A stretch of 64,000 nt of DNA from Oscillospiraceae bacterium (GCA_015063305.1 SVUJ01000011.1:1-64000), one strand, 5' to 3'. Positions 25,840 through 36,170 are shown, counted from the stretch's first letter. Program-made: numbers and translations. The notes: generated by a model not told the origin, from the sequence alone.

Positions 25840-26721
25840 ATGATAATGGAAAAATGCTTCCTTTGTCCGAGAAAATGCGGCGTAGAGCGTACTCTCCGCA
25901 CAGGATATTGCGGCGAGGGGGATACCGCCGTCATATCCCGCGCGGCCCTGCATATGTGGGAAGAACCGCCCATCAGCGGCACGAGAGGCTCGGGAACTAT
26001 CTTCTTTTGCGGCTGTAACCTGAGATGCGTCTTCTGTCAGAACAAAACGATAAGCCGCGGCGGCGGTGCACGTAAAGAAGTTTCCATAGATGAGCTTTCG
26101 GATATTATGCTCGCTCTTGAAGCCGAGGGTGCGCACAATATAAACCTCGTCACCCCCACGCACTTTGCAGACAAGGTAGCCGCCGCGCTCACAAAAGTGA
26201 ATCATAAGCTGAATATCCCCGTGGTATATAACTCGTCGGGATATGAAAACATATCCACCCTGAGAATGTTTGAGGGACTTGTGGATATCTATCTGCCCGA
26301 CTTCAAGTACGCGTCAAGTGAGCTTGCCGCCCGTTACTCCTCCGCACCCGACTATCCCGAGGTAGCCAAAGCGGCTGTTGGGGAAATGTTCAGGCAAACG
26401 GGCGCATTTGTGTCAGACGAAAACGGAATAATGCAAAAGGGATTGATGGTGCGCCACCTCGTCCTCCCAGCCTGCCGACACGACAGCATAGCCGTCCTCG
26501 ATATCCTTGCCGACACGCTTCCCACAAAGGACATAAAGCTTAGCCTTATGAGCCAATACACCCCCGAATTTGCGCTTGATTGCGAGTTTAAAAATCTGCA
26601 CAGAAAGCTGACCTCATTTGAATACAACTCGGTACTCTCTCACGCCATATCCCTCGGATTTGACGGATATTTTCAGCACATATCCTCGGCAACGAGCTCC
26701 TATACGCCGGATTTTGGTTAA
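25840..26721 (+). CDS. Radical SAM protein, PflX (COG1313)-like
   Basis: A 293-residue protein. The radical SAM cluster motif CNLRCVFC (CX3CX2C) is at about 58-65. It is preceded by a family-specific cysteine segment, CFLCPRKCGVERTLRTGYCG, at the N-terminus. VVYNSSGYE and VDIYLPDFKYAS further along are typical of pyruvate-formate-lyase-activase relatives. No glycyl-radical enzyme is nearby, so its target is unknown. Start ATG 25840 follows AGGAGGTGG closely; the ATG two codons later (25846) is an equally possible start. Confidence 0.85.
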   Translation: MIMEKCFLCPRKCGVERTLRTGYCGEGDTAVISRAALHMWEEPPISGTRGSGTIFFCGCNLRCVFCQNKTISRGGGARKEVSIDELSDIMLALEAEGAHNINLVTPTHFADKVAAALTKVNHKLNIPVVYNSSGYENISTLRMFEGLVDIYLPDFKYASSELAARYSSAPDYPEVAKAAVGEMFRQTGAFVSDENGIMQKGLMVRHLVLPACRHDSIAVLDILADTLPTKDIKLSLMSQYTPEFALDCEFKNLHRKLTSFEYNSVLSHAISLGFDGYFQHISSATSSYTPDFG

Positions 26722-26990
26722 ATCTCAATTATCGTAGGGCGGGGGCTTCCTCCCGTCCTACAAATTGCAAAATAACATTTACACCTCGTGGTGACATTTA
26801 TTTGAATCGTTTGTAAAACGGGGCGTCGAGGACGTCGCCCCCTACAATTTGTAATACTCTCTACGGAAATTTTTACTGTAACAGATTGTCCTCAAATAAA
26901 AAATTGCCTGTAGGGGGCGACGTCCTCGACGCCCCGTGGCACAAAGAATTTAGCAAATGTTAAAATCAGCAATAAAATATTATCTCAAAA
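26722..26990. repeat. Long inverted repeat element in a gene-free stretch
   Basis: A perfect 29-bp inverted pair lies at 26818-26846 and 26909-26937, with a 62-bp AT-rich centre. Each arm contains the near-palindrome GGCGACGTCCTCGACGCC. A further hairpin, GTAGGGCGGG...CCCGTCCTAC, lies at about 26735-26762. No gene is present. This may be a MITE-like element. Confidence 0.75.
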
Positions 26991-26994
26991 AATA

Positions 26995-27022
26995 CAGGCG
27001 GAGTCCAAAAGGACTCCGCCTG
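26995..27022 (-). terminator. Terminator of the nusA-infB operon
   Basis: Perfect stem CAGGCGGAGTCC with GGACTCCGCCTG, loop AAAA. It lies 17 bp after the infB stop, with TATTTTTTGAG on the minus strand. Confidence 0.88.
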
Positions 27023-27038
27023 CATTTATTCAAATCTA

Positions 27039-29897
27039 TTATCTCTTAACTTCTTCCATTACATACGCTTCGAGAATATCGCCGACCTTGATGTCGTTAA
27101 AGCGATCAAGTCCTATACCGCACTCGTAGCCCTGAGCCACTTCCTTTGCGTCGTCCTTGAATCTCTTAAGAGAGGATATCTTATCCTCAAAGATAACTAT
27201 TCCGTCTCTTACAACACGTATCATCGCCGAACGGGCAACCTTACCGTCCTGAACGTAAGAACCTGCGATAGTTCCAACGTTGGGAACGTGTATAGTCTGT
27301 CTTACCTCTGCGTGTCCGAGCAGGTTCTCCTTGAACTGAGGAGCAAGCATACCCTTCATCGCGTCGGTTATCTCGTTGATACAGTCGTAGATTATTCTGT
27401 AGGTGCGTATATCGACGTTCTGTCTTTCAGCGCTGTCGATAGCCGCCTTGTCGGGACGTACGTTAAATCCTACGATGATAGCGTTGGACGCAGAAGCGAG
27501 CATAACGTCGCCCTCACGGATTCCTCCCGCCGCCGCGTGGATAACGCGAACCTTTACCTCTTCGTTGGATATCTTTTCAAGCGACTGCTTTACAGCCTCT
27601 GCCGAGCCGCCAACGTCTGCCTTGACTATGACGTTGAGCTCCTTGACACCCTCAGATATCTGAGCGAACAGATCGTCAAGATTTGCTCTCGCGTTAGCCT
27701 TGAATATCTCTTCCTTCTCCTTAGCCTTACGCTGATCGGCAAGAGTTCTTGCCATTCTCTCGTCCTCGACTGCGTTGAATTCGTCACCCGCAAGCGGAAC
27801 GTCTGCAAGACCGATTATCTCAACAGGAACAGAAGGACCTGCCTCCTTAACGATTCTGCCGTTATGGTCGTTCATCGCTCTAACACGTCCTACCGCAGTA
27901 CCCGCTATAACGATATCTCCGTTGCGGAGCGTACCGTTCTGAACGAGCACGGTTGCAACAGGACCTCTTCCGCGGTCGAGCTTAGCCTCTATTATGATAC
28001 CCTTAGCGCGTCTCTTGGGATTTGCCTTAAGCTCCTTGACCTCGGCGACCAGAAGCACGTTCTCAAGCAGATCGTCGATACCCTGCTTGGTAAGCGCCGA
28101 AACGGGAACGCATATAACGTCACCGCCCCATTCCTCGGGAACAAGGTCGTACTTTGTAAGCTCCTGCTTGATAGCATCGGGGTTAGCGGTGGGTTTATCC
28201 ATCTTGTTGATAGCAACTATAACGTCGATACCCGCAGCCTTAGCGTGGTTTATAGCCTCTATCGTCTGGGGCATGATTCCGTCGTCTGCCGCAACAACGA
28301 GTATCGCGATATCGGTCGACTGAGCGCCTCTCGCTCTCATCGCGGTAAACGCCTCGTGTCCGGGGGTATCGAGGAAGGTTATATCCGCTCCGTTTACACG
28401 GACTCTGTAAGCACCGATGTGCTGTGTGATTCCTCCCGCCTCGCCCGAGGTGACGCTCGTATGTCTTATAGCGTCAAGTATAGAGGTCTTACCGTGGTCA
28501 ACGTGACCCATTACGCATACGACGGGAGCTCTGGGAACAAGATCCTCTTCGGAATCCACCTCGTCCTCAAAGAGCTTCTCCTCTATCGTAACAACGACCT
28601 CCTTAGTCGCGGGGATACCCAACTCATCGGCAACTATTGCCGCGGTATCAAAATCAACGGTCTGGTTTACAGTTACCATCATACCAAGCATCATAAGGCG
28701 CTTTACGACCTCGCCCGATGTGACCTTAAGTCTTGACGCGAGATCGCTGACCATTATCTCCTCGGGAAGAGTAACGCTTGTGGGCGCTTTGGTAACGGGA
28801 GCCGACGACTTCTTGCCCTTGTTGAACTTATTCTTATTGCCCTGCATACCGCCCATACGGTTTGCGGCAGGCGCTTGCTTCTTCACTCTCTGGTTTCCGC
28901 CGCGAGTATCCGCAACAGAATCGGGAACGAAAACGTCAAGCTTCTCGTCGTACTTGGAAAGGTCTACCGACTCGGCTCTCATATCGACCACTCTCTTAGC
29001 TCCGCGAGCCTTAGGCGCTTCTGTTCCCACGTTGCCCTGCGAACGGTCTATAAGCGTGGGCTTGAATTTTTCTCTGGGCGCGTTCTGCGATCTTGTATCG
29101 TCCTTATCTCTGAACTGAGTAGCTCCCTTGCGGTCGCCGCGGTCAAAGCCCTTCTGCTGATTCTGTCCGAAGGGATTTGCAAATCTATCGCCTCTGTTCT
29201 GATCGTTTCTTCCCTGACGGAAATCTCCCGACTGAGCCTTGGGCGCGCCGAAATTCTCTCTGGGCTGCCACTGGCGGTCAGGTGTCCTCTGCGCGGGAGC
29301 GCCCTGTGCACGGTAGGGGTTACCCTGCTGGGGAGCTGCCCCTCTGGGAGCGTTGTTGTTTCTCTGCGCGCCCTGAGCATCTCTGCGCATATCGGGTCTT
29401 GCATCTGCCGATCTCTGCGGCGCTCTGTCAAAGGTTTTGGGAGCAGCGGGAGCTTTGGGAGCTGTCTGCTCGGGTCTTGCCTTGACCTCTTCCGCCTTCT
29501 TCTGTGCGGGAGCTGCCTTCTTGGGCTCAACTTTCTCCACCTTCTTAGGCTCTTCCGCCTTAACAGGCTCTGCCTTCTCTACCTTTTCATCCTTCTTGGG
29601 TTCTTCTGCCACGGGCTCGACCTTAGCGGGCTCTGCCTTCTGGGGCTTCTCAGCCTTTTCCGCCTTCGGCTTCTTGGACGGGATATAGGTAGTTCCGTTC
29701 ATGTATTTTTCTATATTGTCTATCTGGTTATCTCTTGTAAGAGTTTCAAAGAGAATGTCAAACTGCGCGGGATCAAGCATTGCCTGCGTAGACTTAACTC
29801 CTACTCCCTTTGAGGAAAGTATGTCGGTCAGCTCCTTGTTCTTAATATTAAGATCCTTCGCAAGCTGACTTACTTTGAATTGTGGATTATTAGCCAT
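27039..29897 (-). CDS. infB: Translation initiation factor IF-2
   Basis: A 952-residue GTPase that places fMet-tRNA on the ribosome. It has an N-terminal IF2_N domain (about 6-55), a ~300-residue low-complexity linker (Lys/Ala/Glu/Pro first, then Arg/Gln/Gly/Asn-rich), and a second IF2_N domain (about 375-430). The G domain follows with [11 protein letters not shown] (about 459-469), DTPGHE and NKMD. Domains II-IV end the chain. The Arg/Gln/Gly-rich linker with segments such as [18 protein letters not shown] is long and may bind RNA. Last gene of the rimP-nusA-ylxR-ylxQ-infB operon. Confidence 0.96.
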   Translation of the reverse strand: MANNPQFKVSQLAKDLNIKNKELTDILSSKGVGVKSTQAMLDPAQFDILFETLTRDNQIDNIEKYMNGTTYIPSKKPKAEKAEKPQKAEPAKVEPVAEEPKKDEKVEKAEPVKAEEPKKVEKVEPKKAAPAQKKAEEVKARPEQTAPKAPAAPKTFDRAPQRSADARPDMRRDAQGAQRNNNAPRGAAPQQGNPYRAQGAPAQRTPDRQWQPRENFGAPKAQSGDFRQGRNDQNRGDRFANPFGQNQQKGFDRGDRKGATQFRDKDDTRSQNAPREKFKPTLIDRSQGNVGTEAPKARGAKRVVDMRAESVDLSKYDEKLDVFVPDSVADTRGGNQRVKKQAPAANRMGGMQGNKNKFNKGKKSSAPVTKAPTSVTLPEEIMVSDLASRLKVTSGEVVKRLMMLGMMVTVNQTVDFDTAAIVADELGIPATKEVVVTIEEKLFEDEVDSEEDLVPRAPVVCVMGHVDHGKTSILDAIRHTSVTSGEAGGITQHIGAYRVRVNGADITFLDTPGHEAFTAMRARGAQSTDIAILVVAADDGIMPQTIEAINHAKAAGIDVIVAINKMDKPTANPDAIKQELTKYDLVPEEWGGDVICVPVSALTKQGIDDLLENVLLVAEVKELKANPKRRAKGIIIEAKLDRGRGPVATVLVQNGTLRNGDIVIAGTAVGRVRAMNDHNGRIVKEAGPSVPVEIIGLADVPLAGDEFNAVEDERMARTLADQRKAKEKEEIFKANARANLDDLFAQISEGVKELNVIVKADVGGSAEAVKQSLEKISNEEVKVRVIHAAAGGIREGDVMLASASNAIIVGFNVRPDKAAIDSAERQNVDIRTYRIIYDCINEITDAMKGMLAPQFKENLLGHAEVRQTIHVPNVGTIAGSYVQDGKVARSAMIRVVRDGIVIFEDKISSLKRFKDDAKEVAQGYECGIGLDRFNDIKVGDILEAYVMEEVKR

Positions 29898-29915
29898 TCT
29901 TTATACCATGTCCTT

Positions 29916-30263
29916 TCATATCGAACCGAATTTGATATATTTCTCTGTCAGACAAGACATCTGTGTATCAGTAACCGCTACTGCTCCGATAGGAGAGAGC
30001 TTTCCAACCGCCGCCGCGAGTGTCATAGCATCTGAGGATATCCTCACGAGCCGCACCCCATAGTAGGCGCAACGGTCGCATATTCTCTTGTGGGTGTTGG
30101 GCGAGGTGTCCGACGCCTCAAAAACTATCCTCGGCATTTTATCTCCGCCCCGCTTCATCGCTTCGCATATAAGCGGTATCCCCACAGTTATCTTTCCCGC
30201 TCTCGCGCAAAGTCCGAGCGCCGAGAGCAGCTTTTTTTCATCGGTAATAACAATTTCACTCAT
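29916..30263 (-). CDS. ylxQ: L7Ae-like ribosomal protein YlxQ
   Basis: A 115-residue L7Ae/L30e/S12e/Gadd45-fold protein. The ALGLCARAGKITVGIPLICE segment (about 14-33), FEASDTSPNTHKRI and the C-terminal hydrophobic strand fit the YlxQ family, which binds kink-turn RNA. Start ATG 30263 overlaps the ylxR stop by 8 bp; a longer upstream frame would run inside ylxR and is rejected. Standard position between ylxR and infB. Confidence 0.85.
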   Translation of the reverse strand: MSEIVITDEKKLLSALGLCARAGKITVGIPLICEAMKRGGDKMPRIVFEASDTSPNTHKRICDRCAYYGVRLVRISSDAMTLAAAVGKLSPIGAVAVTDTQMSCLTEKYIKFGSI

Positions 30264-30531
30264 TTTCGGAAAGCTCTGTCTCCATTCTGTCGTAGACCTC
30301 ATCGGGGATCGTACAATCAAGATTTCGGTCTATCCTGCGCGACTTTCTCGCTTTTTTGAGGCAGTCCAGAGATCTGCATATATAAGCTCCTCTGCCCGAT
30401 TTCTTCCCCGTAAAATCAAGGGATATCTCTCCCTCGGGGGATCTTACCACTCTGAGCAGCTCGCCTTTCGGCTTGTGCTCGTTACAGCCCAAACACTGGC
30501 GCTGGGGGATCTTTTTCTTCCTCTGTTCCAT
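30256..30531 (-). CDS. ylxR: YlxR (DUF448) RNA-binding protein
   Basis: A 91-residue basic protein. It has PQRQCLGCNEHKPKGELLRV at the N-terminus and the family signature KKSGRGAYICRSLDCL (about 43-58). YlxR is an RNA-binding regulator coded between nusA and infB in most Firmicutes. AAAGGAAGGG precedes the ATG. Confidence 0.92.
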   Translation of the reverse strand: MEQRKKKIPQRQCLGCNEHKPKGELLRVVRSPEGEISLDFTGKKSGRGAYICRSLDCLKKARKSRRIDRNLDCTIPDEVYDRMETELSENE

Positions 30532-30571
30532 TGCAGCCCTTCCTTTCTGAGTGTTAAACCTTAAGATTATC

Positions 30572-31597
30572 TTATTCGGATTTGATATCTATCTTCATTC
30601 CTGTAAGTCTTGCGGCAAGTCTTGCGTTCTGTCCCTCTTTACCTATTGCCAAAGAGAGCTGATCCTCGTCGACTATTACCTTGCAGGAGCGCTCACCGGT
30701 CATCTCCACAGAGCGGACGGTGGCAGGAGCGAGAGCCGATGCCACGTACTCCTCGGGAGACTCGCTGTACTTTATTATATCTATCTTTTCTCCGCGAAGC
30801 TCATCGATAATTCCCGAAATTCTCATTCCGTGATTACCGATACAAGCTCCTACGGGATCTACGTCCTCATCTCTGGACCAAACAGCGATCTTGGTTCTCG
30901 AGCCCGCCTCACGCGAAACTCCCTTGACGAGAACAACCCCGTCCTGTATCTCGGGTATCTCAAGCTCGAACATACGGCGAACGAGTCCGGGGTGAACTCT
31001 CGAGAGAGTGACAAGACGTCCTCTTGCCTCTCTGTTGACCTCCATAACGAATACCTTTATTCTCTCACCGACCGTAAAACTCTCGCCGGGGATCTGTTCG
31101 TCCTTCATAAGTACTGCGTGGCTTGTGCCTGTTTCGAGAACGATATTTCCGTTAACGCTATCGATCTTACTTACCGTTGCGGTGATTATCTCCTCGCGCT
31201 TACTCTCGTAAGCGTCCTGCATAGCCTTTCGCTCACCCTCTCTGATGCCCTGAATGATGACCGACTTTGCAGCCGCAGCGCTGAGTCTGCGGAAGTTCTT
31301 GGTCTTGACCTCATTCTCTACCATCTTTCCGAGGGTGTATCTTCTGCTTATCGCCTTTGCCTCTTCAAGAGATATCTGGCACTGAGGATTTGTTACCTCC
31401 TCGACCACCTCTCTCTGCTGATACACCTTGATATCCTCCTTAACGGGGTCTATCGCAACTCTCATCAGCGCGCTGCTTCCGTATTCCTTCTTGACTGCCG
31501 AGAGCAGAGCCGCCTCGATCTTTTCTATCATATATTCCTTCGGAATACCCTTTTCCTTTTCCAAAAGCTCAAGAGCAACAAAAAATTCCTTGTTCAT
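30572..31597 (-). CDS. nusA: Transcription termination/antitermination factor NusA
   Basis: A 341-residue RNA polymerase-binding factor. It has an N-terminal polymerase-binding domain (about 1-125), an S1 domain (about 130-200) and two KH domains including DPVGACIGNHGMRI (about 246-259) and LSLAIGKEGQNARLAARLTG. The C-terminal acidic repeats found in proteobacterial NusA are absent, as usual in Firmicutes. Start ATG 31597 follows AAAGGAATGG. Confidence 0.95.
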   Translation of the reverse strand: MNKEFFVALELLEKEKGIPKEYMIEKIEAALLSAVKKEYGSSALMRVAIDPVKEDIKVYQQREVVEEVTNPQCQISLEEAKAISRRYTLGKMVENEVKTKNFRRLSAAAAKSVIIQGIREGERKAMQDAYESKREEIITATVSKIDSVNGNIVLETGTSHAVLMKDEQIPGESFTVGERIKVFVMEVNREARGRLVTLSRVHPGLVRRMFELEIPEIQDGVVLVKGVSREAGSRTKIAVWSRDEDVDPVGACIGNHGMRISGIIDELRGEKIDIIKYSESPEEYVASALAPATVRSVEMTGERSCKVIVDEDQLSLAIGKEGQNARLAARLTGMKIDIKSE

Positions 31598-31622
31598 TTT
31601 TAAAAATCCATTCCTTTATTTA

Positions 31623-32090
31623 TTAAAATTCAAAATAGGTTCGTATCTTAGCCACTGTTTCTCTGGGGAATTCACGCACCGTTCCGCCAACGTCAAGGCG
31701 CACCTCTCTATTCTCCCCCAGCTGGAGTATCTTTCCGCGAAAACTCTTCGCGCCGTCAACGGGAGCGTAAAGTCTTACCTCGGCGTCCCAGCCCTCGCAC
31801 GCCTCGATGTGCATATCGGTGCGAAGCTCGCGTTCTATACCGGGGGAGCTGATCTCAAGATAATACGCCTCCTCAATGGGGTCTACCTCATCGAGCACAA
31901 CGTCTATAGCTCTGTGCATCTTTTCGCAATCGTCTATCGTGATACCCTCCTCCGAATCTATCGTGATTCTGAGTATCCTTCTGCCGCCTTCCTTAACGAA
32001 CTCAACGTCCCACACAAAATAACCGAGCTCCTCGGCTATAGGGGATGCGAGCGCGGCAACCGTTTCCGAAATACTCGGGTTCTTAGCCAT
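31623..32090 (-). CDS. rimP: Ribosome maturation factor RimP
   Basis: A 155-residue two-domain protein that helps assemble the 30S subunit. The N-terminal domain carries GYFVWDVEFVKEGGRRILRI and the YYLEISSPGIERELRT segment (about 74-89) is diagnostic. Start ATG 32090 is preceded by AAAGGCGGA; a longer upstream frame has no ribosome site. First gene of the nusA operon. Confidence 0.93.
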   Translation of the reverse strand: MAKNPSISETVAALASPIAEELGYFVWDVEFVKEGGRRILRITIDSEEGITIDDCEKMHRAIDVVLDEVDPIEEAYYLEISSPGIERELRTDMHIEACEGWDAEVRLYAPVDGAKSFRGKILQLGENREVRLDVGGTVREFPRETVAKIRTYFEF

Positions 32091-32157
32091 TCGACTTCCG
32101 CCTTTCTCATATTTGATGCGCCGTTGATATTGGAAATTTCCCTCATTCAACAATTAA

Positions 32158-32229
32158 GAGTGGGTCTTCTCAAACCCACTCTCATCATCATACTGGGTAT
32201 AGTATACCACATCATTTTCCAAATTGCAA
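32158..32229 (-). promoter_or_regulatory. Promoter and leader hairpin of the rimP-nusA-infB operon
   Basis: In minus sense the -35 TTGCAA (32224-32229) and -10 TATACT (32201-32206) are 17 bp apart. Just after the predicted start lies a hairpin, GAGTGGGT-loop of eight-ACCCACTC (32158-32181), with no T-run. It could be an RNA stabiliser or a site for NusA-linked feedback, but neither is shown. Confidence 0.65.
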
Positions 32230-32283
32230 TAGTTTTTTTATTTTTTCTTTTATTATTTTTCACATTTAGTTGGGAAAATTGTG

Positions 32284-32312
32284 TTTACAAAATCCGATAT
32301 GTATGGTATACT
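32284..32312 (+). promoter_or_regulatory. Promoter of the yybS-gdpP-rplI-dnaB operon
   Basis: TTTACA at 32284-32289, 17 bp, TATACT at 32307-32312; a second TATAAT lies just after. Confidence 0.7.
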
Positions 32313-32365
32313 GTTATAATAGGATAATTATTACCATTAATAGTTAATGATAGAAAGAGGTCAAC

Positions 32366-33556
32366 GTGAACCGCGAATTTGATATAAATACCCCGCAAAA
32401 AACAGCTCAGCGCTCCCCCGCAAATCCACTTGTTGTAGGAATAATATACTTCATTCTAACACTCTATCTCCCGATAGCTCTCTTTGCAGATATAAGCTCG
32501 GAGATACTTGGGGCGATATCGATAGCGGCAGCCGCGTTTGCCGTAATAGGACTTTATTCGATAATAAAGTCGGCGCGACCCGTTGTGTCCTTCGCTATGA
32601 CCTTCGGAATAATCCTTATATTCCTTAGTTCAATAGTATGCGGTATAGCCGCGGCGTTTATCGGCTCGGTATACCTGCTCTCGTACTTGCTCATATCAAG
32701 CAAAAAAACTTCGGGCAGATTTTTCGCGTTGGCTGTAAGCCCCGTTTCCTATCTGCTCTGCGCGGCTCTGCTTGGAAACTTCACTACGGCGCTGATAGCT
32801 ATTATCCATCTGCCCGCCGCGCTGGTGCTGACCTACTGCTTCTCAAGGAAGATAGACCGCATCAGCACGATATGCCGAACCTCGTGCGCTATACTTCTCA
32901 GCTTCGGTGCACTCTTTGCAGCAGCCTTCTTTATGGCGCACGGCACAGACCTTGAGGCGCTCCGCGCCCTCATAGAGAGTGTACGCACATCGGCAACCGA
33001 TTTTCTCGCAAACACACTCTATACAGTATACTCTCAGATACCCGAAATGTCTATGAGTATGACAGACGCCCTCGAGTTCTCGACTACCGCGGTAAACACG
33101 GTCTTCAACCTGCTCCCCGCTATAGTTATCATAAGCTCCAATATAGTGGCTTTCTTCCTCCAGTCAACTATGACAACCATTCTTATACAGGGAGAAACAG
33201 ACAAAGCAAAGATACGCTATATGGTAGCCTTTGATATGAGCCTTATATCGGCGATAGTATTTTTGGCGGCGTTCCTTGTGACGGCTATACTCTCAGAGAA
33301 AATGTCGGTATGGTCGGTGACTGCTGAAAATATCGCTATGATACTCATACCCGGTCTTGCGTTTACCGCGCTCATCGCGCTCCGTCAGCTCATTTTCTCA
33401 AAAAAACCGTCCTGCTTCGGCGCGCTGACCTATCTGCTTTCAATAATCGTGCTGTTCTATATCCCCGCCGTTATGCTCTCTCTCTACGCTTTCGCGGGCG
33501 CTGTGGTGATAATACTCAATAACATCGCAAAACACAAGCTTAAAAAGAAAAACTGA
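32366..33556 (+). CDS. yybS: YybS-like (DUF2232) polytopic membrane protein
   Basis: A 396-residue protein with about nine to ten hydrophobic segments and no clear polar active site. Sequence alone is weakly diagnostic, but it sits directly before gdpP-rplI-dnaB. That is the place of yybS in Bacillus (yybS-yybT-rplI-dnaC). Start is GTG with AAAGAGG six bases upstream. Molecular role unknown. Confidence 0.75.
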   Translation: MNREFDINTPQKTAQRSPANPLVVGIIYFILTLYLPIALFADISSEILGAISIAAAAFAVIGLYSIIKSARPVVSFAMTFGIILIFLSSIVCGIAAAFIGSVYLLSYLLISSKKTSGRFFALAVSPVSYLLCAALLGNFTTALIAIIHLPAALVLTYCFSRKIDRISTICRTSCAILLSFGALFAAAFFMAHGTDLEALRALIESVRTSATDFLANTLYTVYSQIPEMSMSMTDALEFSTTAVNTVFNLLPAIVIISSNIVAFFLQSTMTTILIQGETDKAKIRYMVAFDMSLISAIVFLAAFLVTAILSEKMSVWSVTAENIAMILIPGLAFTALIALRQLIFSKKPSCFGALTYLLSIIVLFYIPAVMLSLYAFAGAVVIILNNIAKHKLKKKN

Positions 33557-33604
33557 TATACAACCGATATATAATAAAACTACTTTGGGAAGGTATAAAA
33601 GGAT

Positions 33605-35677
33605 ATGTCAAATAAGAAACCCGATATTTTCCGTCGCATAGACGAGCTGCCCTCAACTCTCTACGTTATTCTGGGCATACTCTTTATAGCTCTCTATGCC
33701 GCTATCTGCACCTATACCGAAATATCCCCTGCCAACTGCGGTCTTGCGCTGATGTTTGTCTACGCCCTGCTTTCGGGCGCGGTCTTCCTCTTCAGCAGAC
33801 GCCGTATGGCTATCTACCGCGAGGAAAAAAGACTCTCGGACGAACAGAACAGCGGAGTTATCTCTGCATTCAGAGACTCTGCGGACGTGCCATACGCAGT
33901 CGTTACCGACACGGGACGTATAGTCACGCTTAACGCCGCGCTGAAAAACGCCTGCGGAAATAAGGACTCCTATTTCAACACCAATATATCCTCGCTGTGC
34001 AGCTTTGACCTTGCGGCTCTTATAAGCTCGGTCGAGGATACACAGGATACCCCCGACGGAGATACCGACGAGGAAACCGAGGCTAAACCCAAAAAGGAAT
34101 TTATCACCTCTATAGGCGACCGCAAGTTCAGTCTTTCCTGCCACAGAATGACCTCGTCCTCTCACATCTATTATATGATAATCTTTGACGACGTGACCGA
34201 GCTCTCGCGTATCACCGATATGTACTTTGCGGAAACTCCCGCGGTGGCTTACATCGTTATAGACAACCTTGACCAGATAGCTCAGTACGTAAAGGGCAGC
34301 TATCGCTCGGAGGCCAACCAGGTTCAGAATATCCTGAAGGATTTTGCCGACGGAATAGACGGCATACTCCGTGAGTATGACCGAGATAAATATATAATGT
34401 TCTTTAACCGCAAAAAGCTTGCGGCGTGTATCAAAAACAAGTTCAGTATACTCGACGATATAAGAAACGTGCGTATCGGAGATGACAGCATACCCGTTAC
34501 GATATCGATGGGCGTTGCCATAACGGGCAACACGCTCGCCGAGCGAGAGCGCGACGCGCTCTCCGCCCTCGACCTCGCGCTCCAGCGCGGAGGCGACCAG
34601 GTGGTCGTTAGAAACGAAAAGGGAGTGAACTATTTCGGCGGACTCACCAAGAGTCAGCAGAAGCGTACCAGAGTACACTCCAGAATAATCGCCAACAAGC
34701 TCTGCTCCGAAATATCGCAGGCGTCAAACGTAATAATCATGGGACACAGCAACCCCGATTTCGACTCGATAGGCGCGTGTGTGGGAATAGCCGCCCTCGC
34801 TTCGCACGTCGGAGTAAAGGCGAAGATAGTTACCAATACCGCCCACCCCAACTTTATAGCCTGCACCGAAAAGCTCGCGGAGCTTGAGGAGTATAAGAAT
34901 ATATTTATAGACGGCGTTGAGGGTCTTGGTATGTGCGCGTACGGCACTCTGCTCGTTGTAGTTGACGCGAATAATTTCGCGATACTCGAAGCGCCCGAGA
35001 TAGCCGAAAAATCCTTCAGAACGATAGTTATAGACCATCATATTAAAAAGGAAGAGTTCAAAAACGAGCCTCTCCTCGCTTATATAGACCCCTCGGCGTC
35101 CTCGGCAAGTGAGCTTGTGTCCGAGATACTCGAACAGGCGTTGCCCGCGGGAGTGCTTAAAAAAGAGGAAGCTACTCTGCTCCTTTCGGGAATTATGGTG
35201 GACACCAACAACTTCACAAGAACGGTTGGAACGAGAACATTCTCGGCGGCTCTCTATCTCAGAGGCGCGGGAGCTAATTCCGAGCTTGCGCGTACCTTCT
35301 TTAACGAAAGCTTCGAGGATTATCGCTCCGAGGCGCTCTTTGGCGCTGACGTTGAGATATACCGTGAGCAGATAGCGATAACCACCAGCGAGGGCACTGA
35401 CTCTCCGAACGACCGCCTTGCCGCGGCAAAGGCGGCGACCAAGCTGCTTAGTGTACGCCACGTGAACGCCGCCTTCGCATTGGTTCAGGTCGGCGGAGTT
35501 ATCCATATATCGGCGCGCTCGAACGGAAGCATAAACGTACAGCTTATACTCGAAAAGCTTGGCGGCGGCGGACACTTTGATATGGCGGGCGCGGCGCTTG
35601 CTGACCGAACGGTTGAACAGGCGAAGGAGCTTCTTATAGAGGTCATCGACAGCTATTTTAACGAAAAGAAAAAATAA
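33605..35677 (+). CDS. gdpP: c-di-AMP phosphodiesterase GdpP (YybT)
   Basis: A 690-residue protein. Two membrane helices lie at about 17-37 and 45-62, then a PAS-like domain (about 80-180), a degenerate GGDEF domain (about 185-335) and a DHH-DHHA1 phosphodiesterase. The catalytic metal-site motifs are MGHSNPDFDSIGA (about 379-391), VVDAN, VIDHHIK (about 475-481) and GGGGHFDMAGAAL (about 652-664). It hydrolyses the second messenger c-di-AMP, which controls K+ uptake and osmotic state. The TrkH/TrkA pair at 6.6-8.7 kb is a likely downstream target in the same cell. Confidence 0.94.
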   Translation: MSNKKPDIFRRIDELPSTLYVILGILFIALYAAICTYTEISPANCGLALMFVYALLSGAVFLFSRRRMAIYREEKRLSDEQNSGVISAFRDSADVPYAVVTDTGRIVTLNAALKNACGNKDSYFNTNISSLCSFDLAALISSVEDTQDTPDGDTDEETEAKPKKEFITSIGDRKFSLSCHRMTSSSHIYYMIIFDDVTELSRITDMYFAETPAVAYIVIDNLDQIAQYVKGSYRSEANQVQNILKDFADGIDGILREYDRDKYIMFFNRKKLAACIKNKFSILDDIRNVRIGDDSIPVTISMGVAITGNTLAERERDALSALDLALQRGGDQVVVRNEKGVNYFGGLTKSQQKRTRVHSRIIANKLCSEISQASNVIIMGHSNPDFDSIGACVGIAALASHVGVKAKIVTNTAHPNFIACTEKLAELEEYKNIFIDGVEGLGMCAYGTLLVVVDANNFAILEAPEIAEKSFRTIVIDHHIKKEEFKNEPLLAYIDPSASSASELVSEILEQALPAGVLKKEEATLLLSGIMVDTNNFTRTVGTRTFSAALYLRGAGANSELARTFFNESFEDYRSEALFGADVEIYREQIAITTSEGTDSPNDRLAAAKAATKLLSVRHVNAAFALVQVGGVIHISARSNGSINVQLILEKLGGGGHFDMAGAALADRTVEQAKELLIEVIDSYFNEKKK

Positions 35678-35720
35678 TAAGAACAATAAACACACAGAAT
35701 AAACCCGGAGGTATATAATA

Positions 35721-36170
35721 ATGAAGGTTATTTTAACAGCAGACGTAAAGGGTCAGGGTAAAAAGGACCAGATGGTAGAGGTATCCGACGGATACGCGAG
35801 AAACTTTCTCTTCCCCAAAAAGCTGGCTATCCCCGCAGACTCAAAGTCGATAAACGAAATGAAGAACAAGGAAGCTTCCAGACAGCATAAGATAGACGTT
35901 GAAAGACAGAACGCTATCGATATCGCCGAGAAGCTCAAGGATATAGTTGTGACGTTTGAATACGCCGCAGGGCCCGACAAAAGACTTTACGGCTCGGTGA
36001 CATCCAAGGATATCGCAGAGACGCTTGAGAAGAAGTTCGGAATATCCATAGATAAAAAGAAGATAAACCTTGCAGTTCCGATAAAGTCGTTCGGAAGATT
36101 TTCTGCCGACGCCCACCTTTTCACAGGTGTTGTTGGCAAGATAACCGTTGAGGTAACGAGTAAGCAATAA
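35721..36170 (+). CDS. rplI: Ribosomal protein L9
   Basis: A 149-residue, full-length two-domain L9. The N-terminal globular domain has [19 protein letters not shown] (about 22-40), then a long lysine-rich helix, then the C-terminal rRNA-binding domain ([19 protein letters not shown]). GGAGG precedes the ATG. Conserved place between gdpP and dnaB. Confidence 0.96.
   Translation: MKVILTADVKGQGKKDQMVEVSDGYARNFLFPKKLAIPADSKSINEMKNKEASRQHKIDVERQNAIDIAEKLKDIVVTFEYAAGPDKRLYGSVTSKDIAETLEKKFGISIDKKKINLAVPIKSFGRFSADAHLFTGVVGKITVEVTSKQ

Noticed and set aside
32158-32181. Leader hairpin of rimP as a riboswitch or terminator
   Set aside because: It is a single small hairpin without a T-run or any recognisable aptamer core. 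I list it only as a leader structure.
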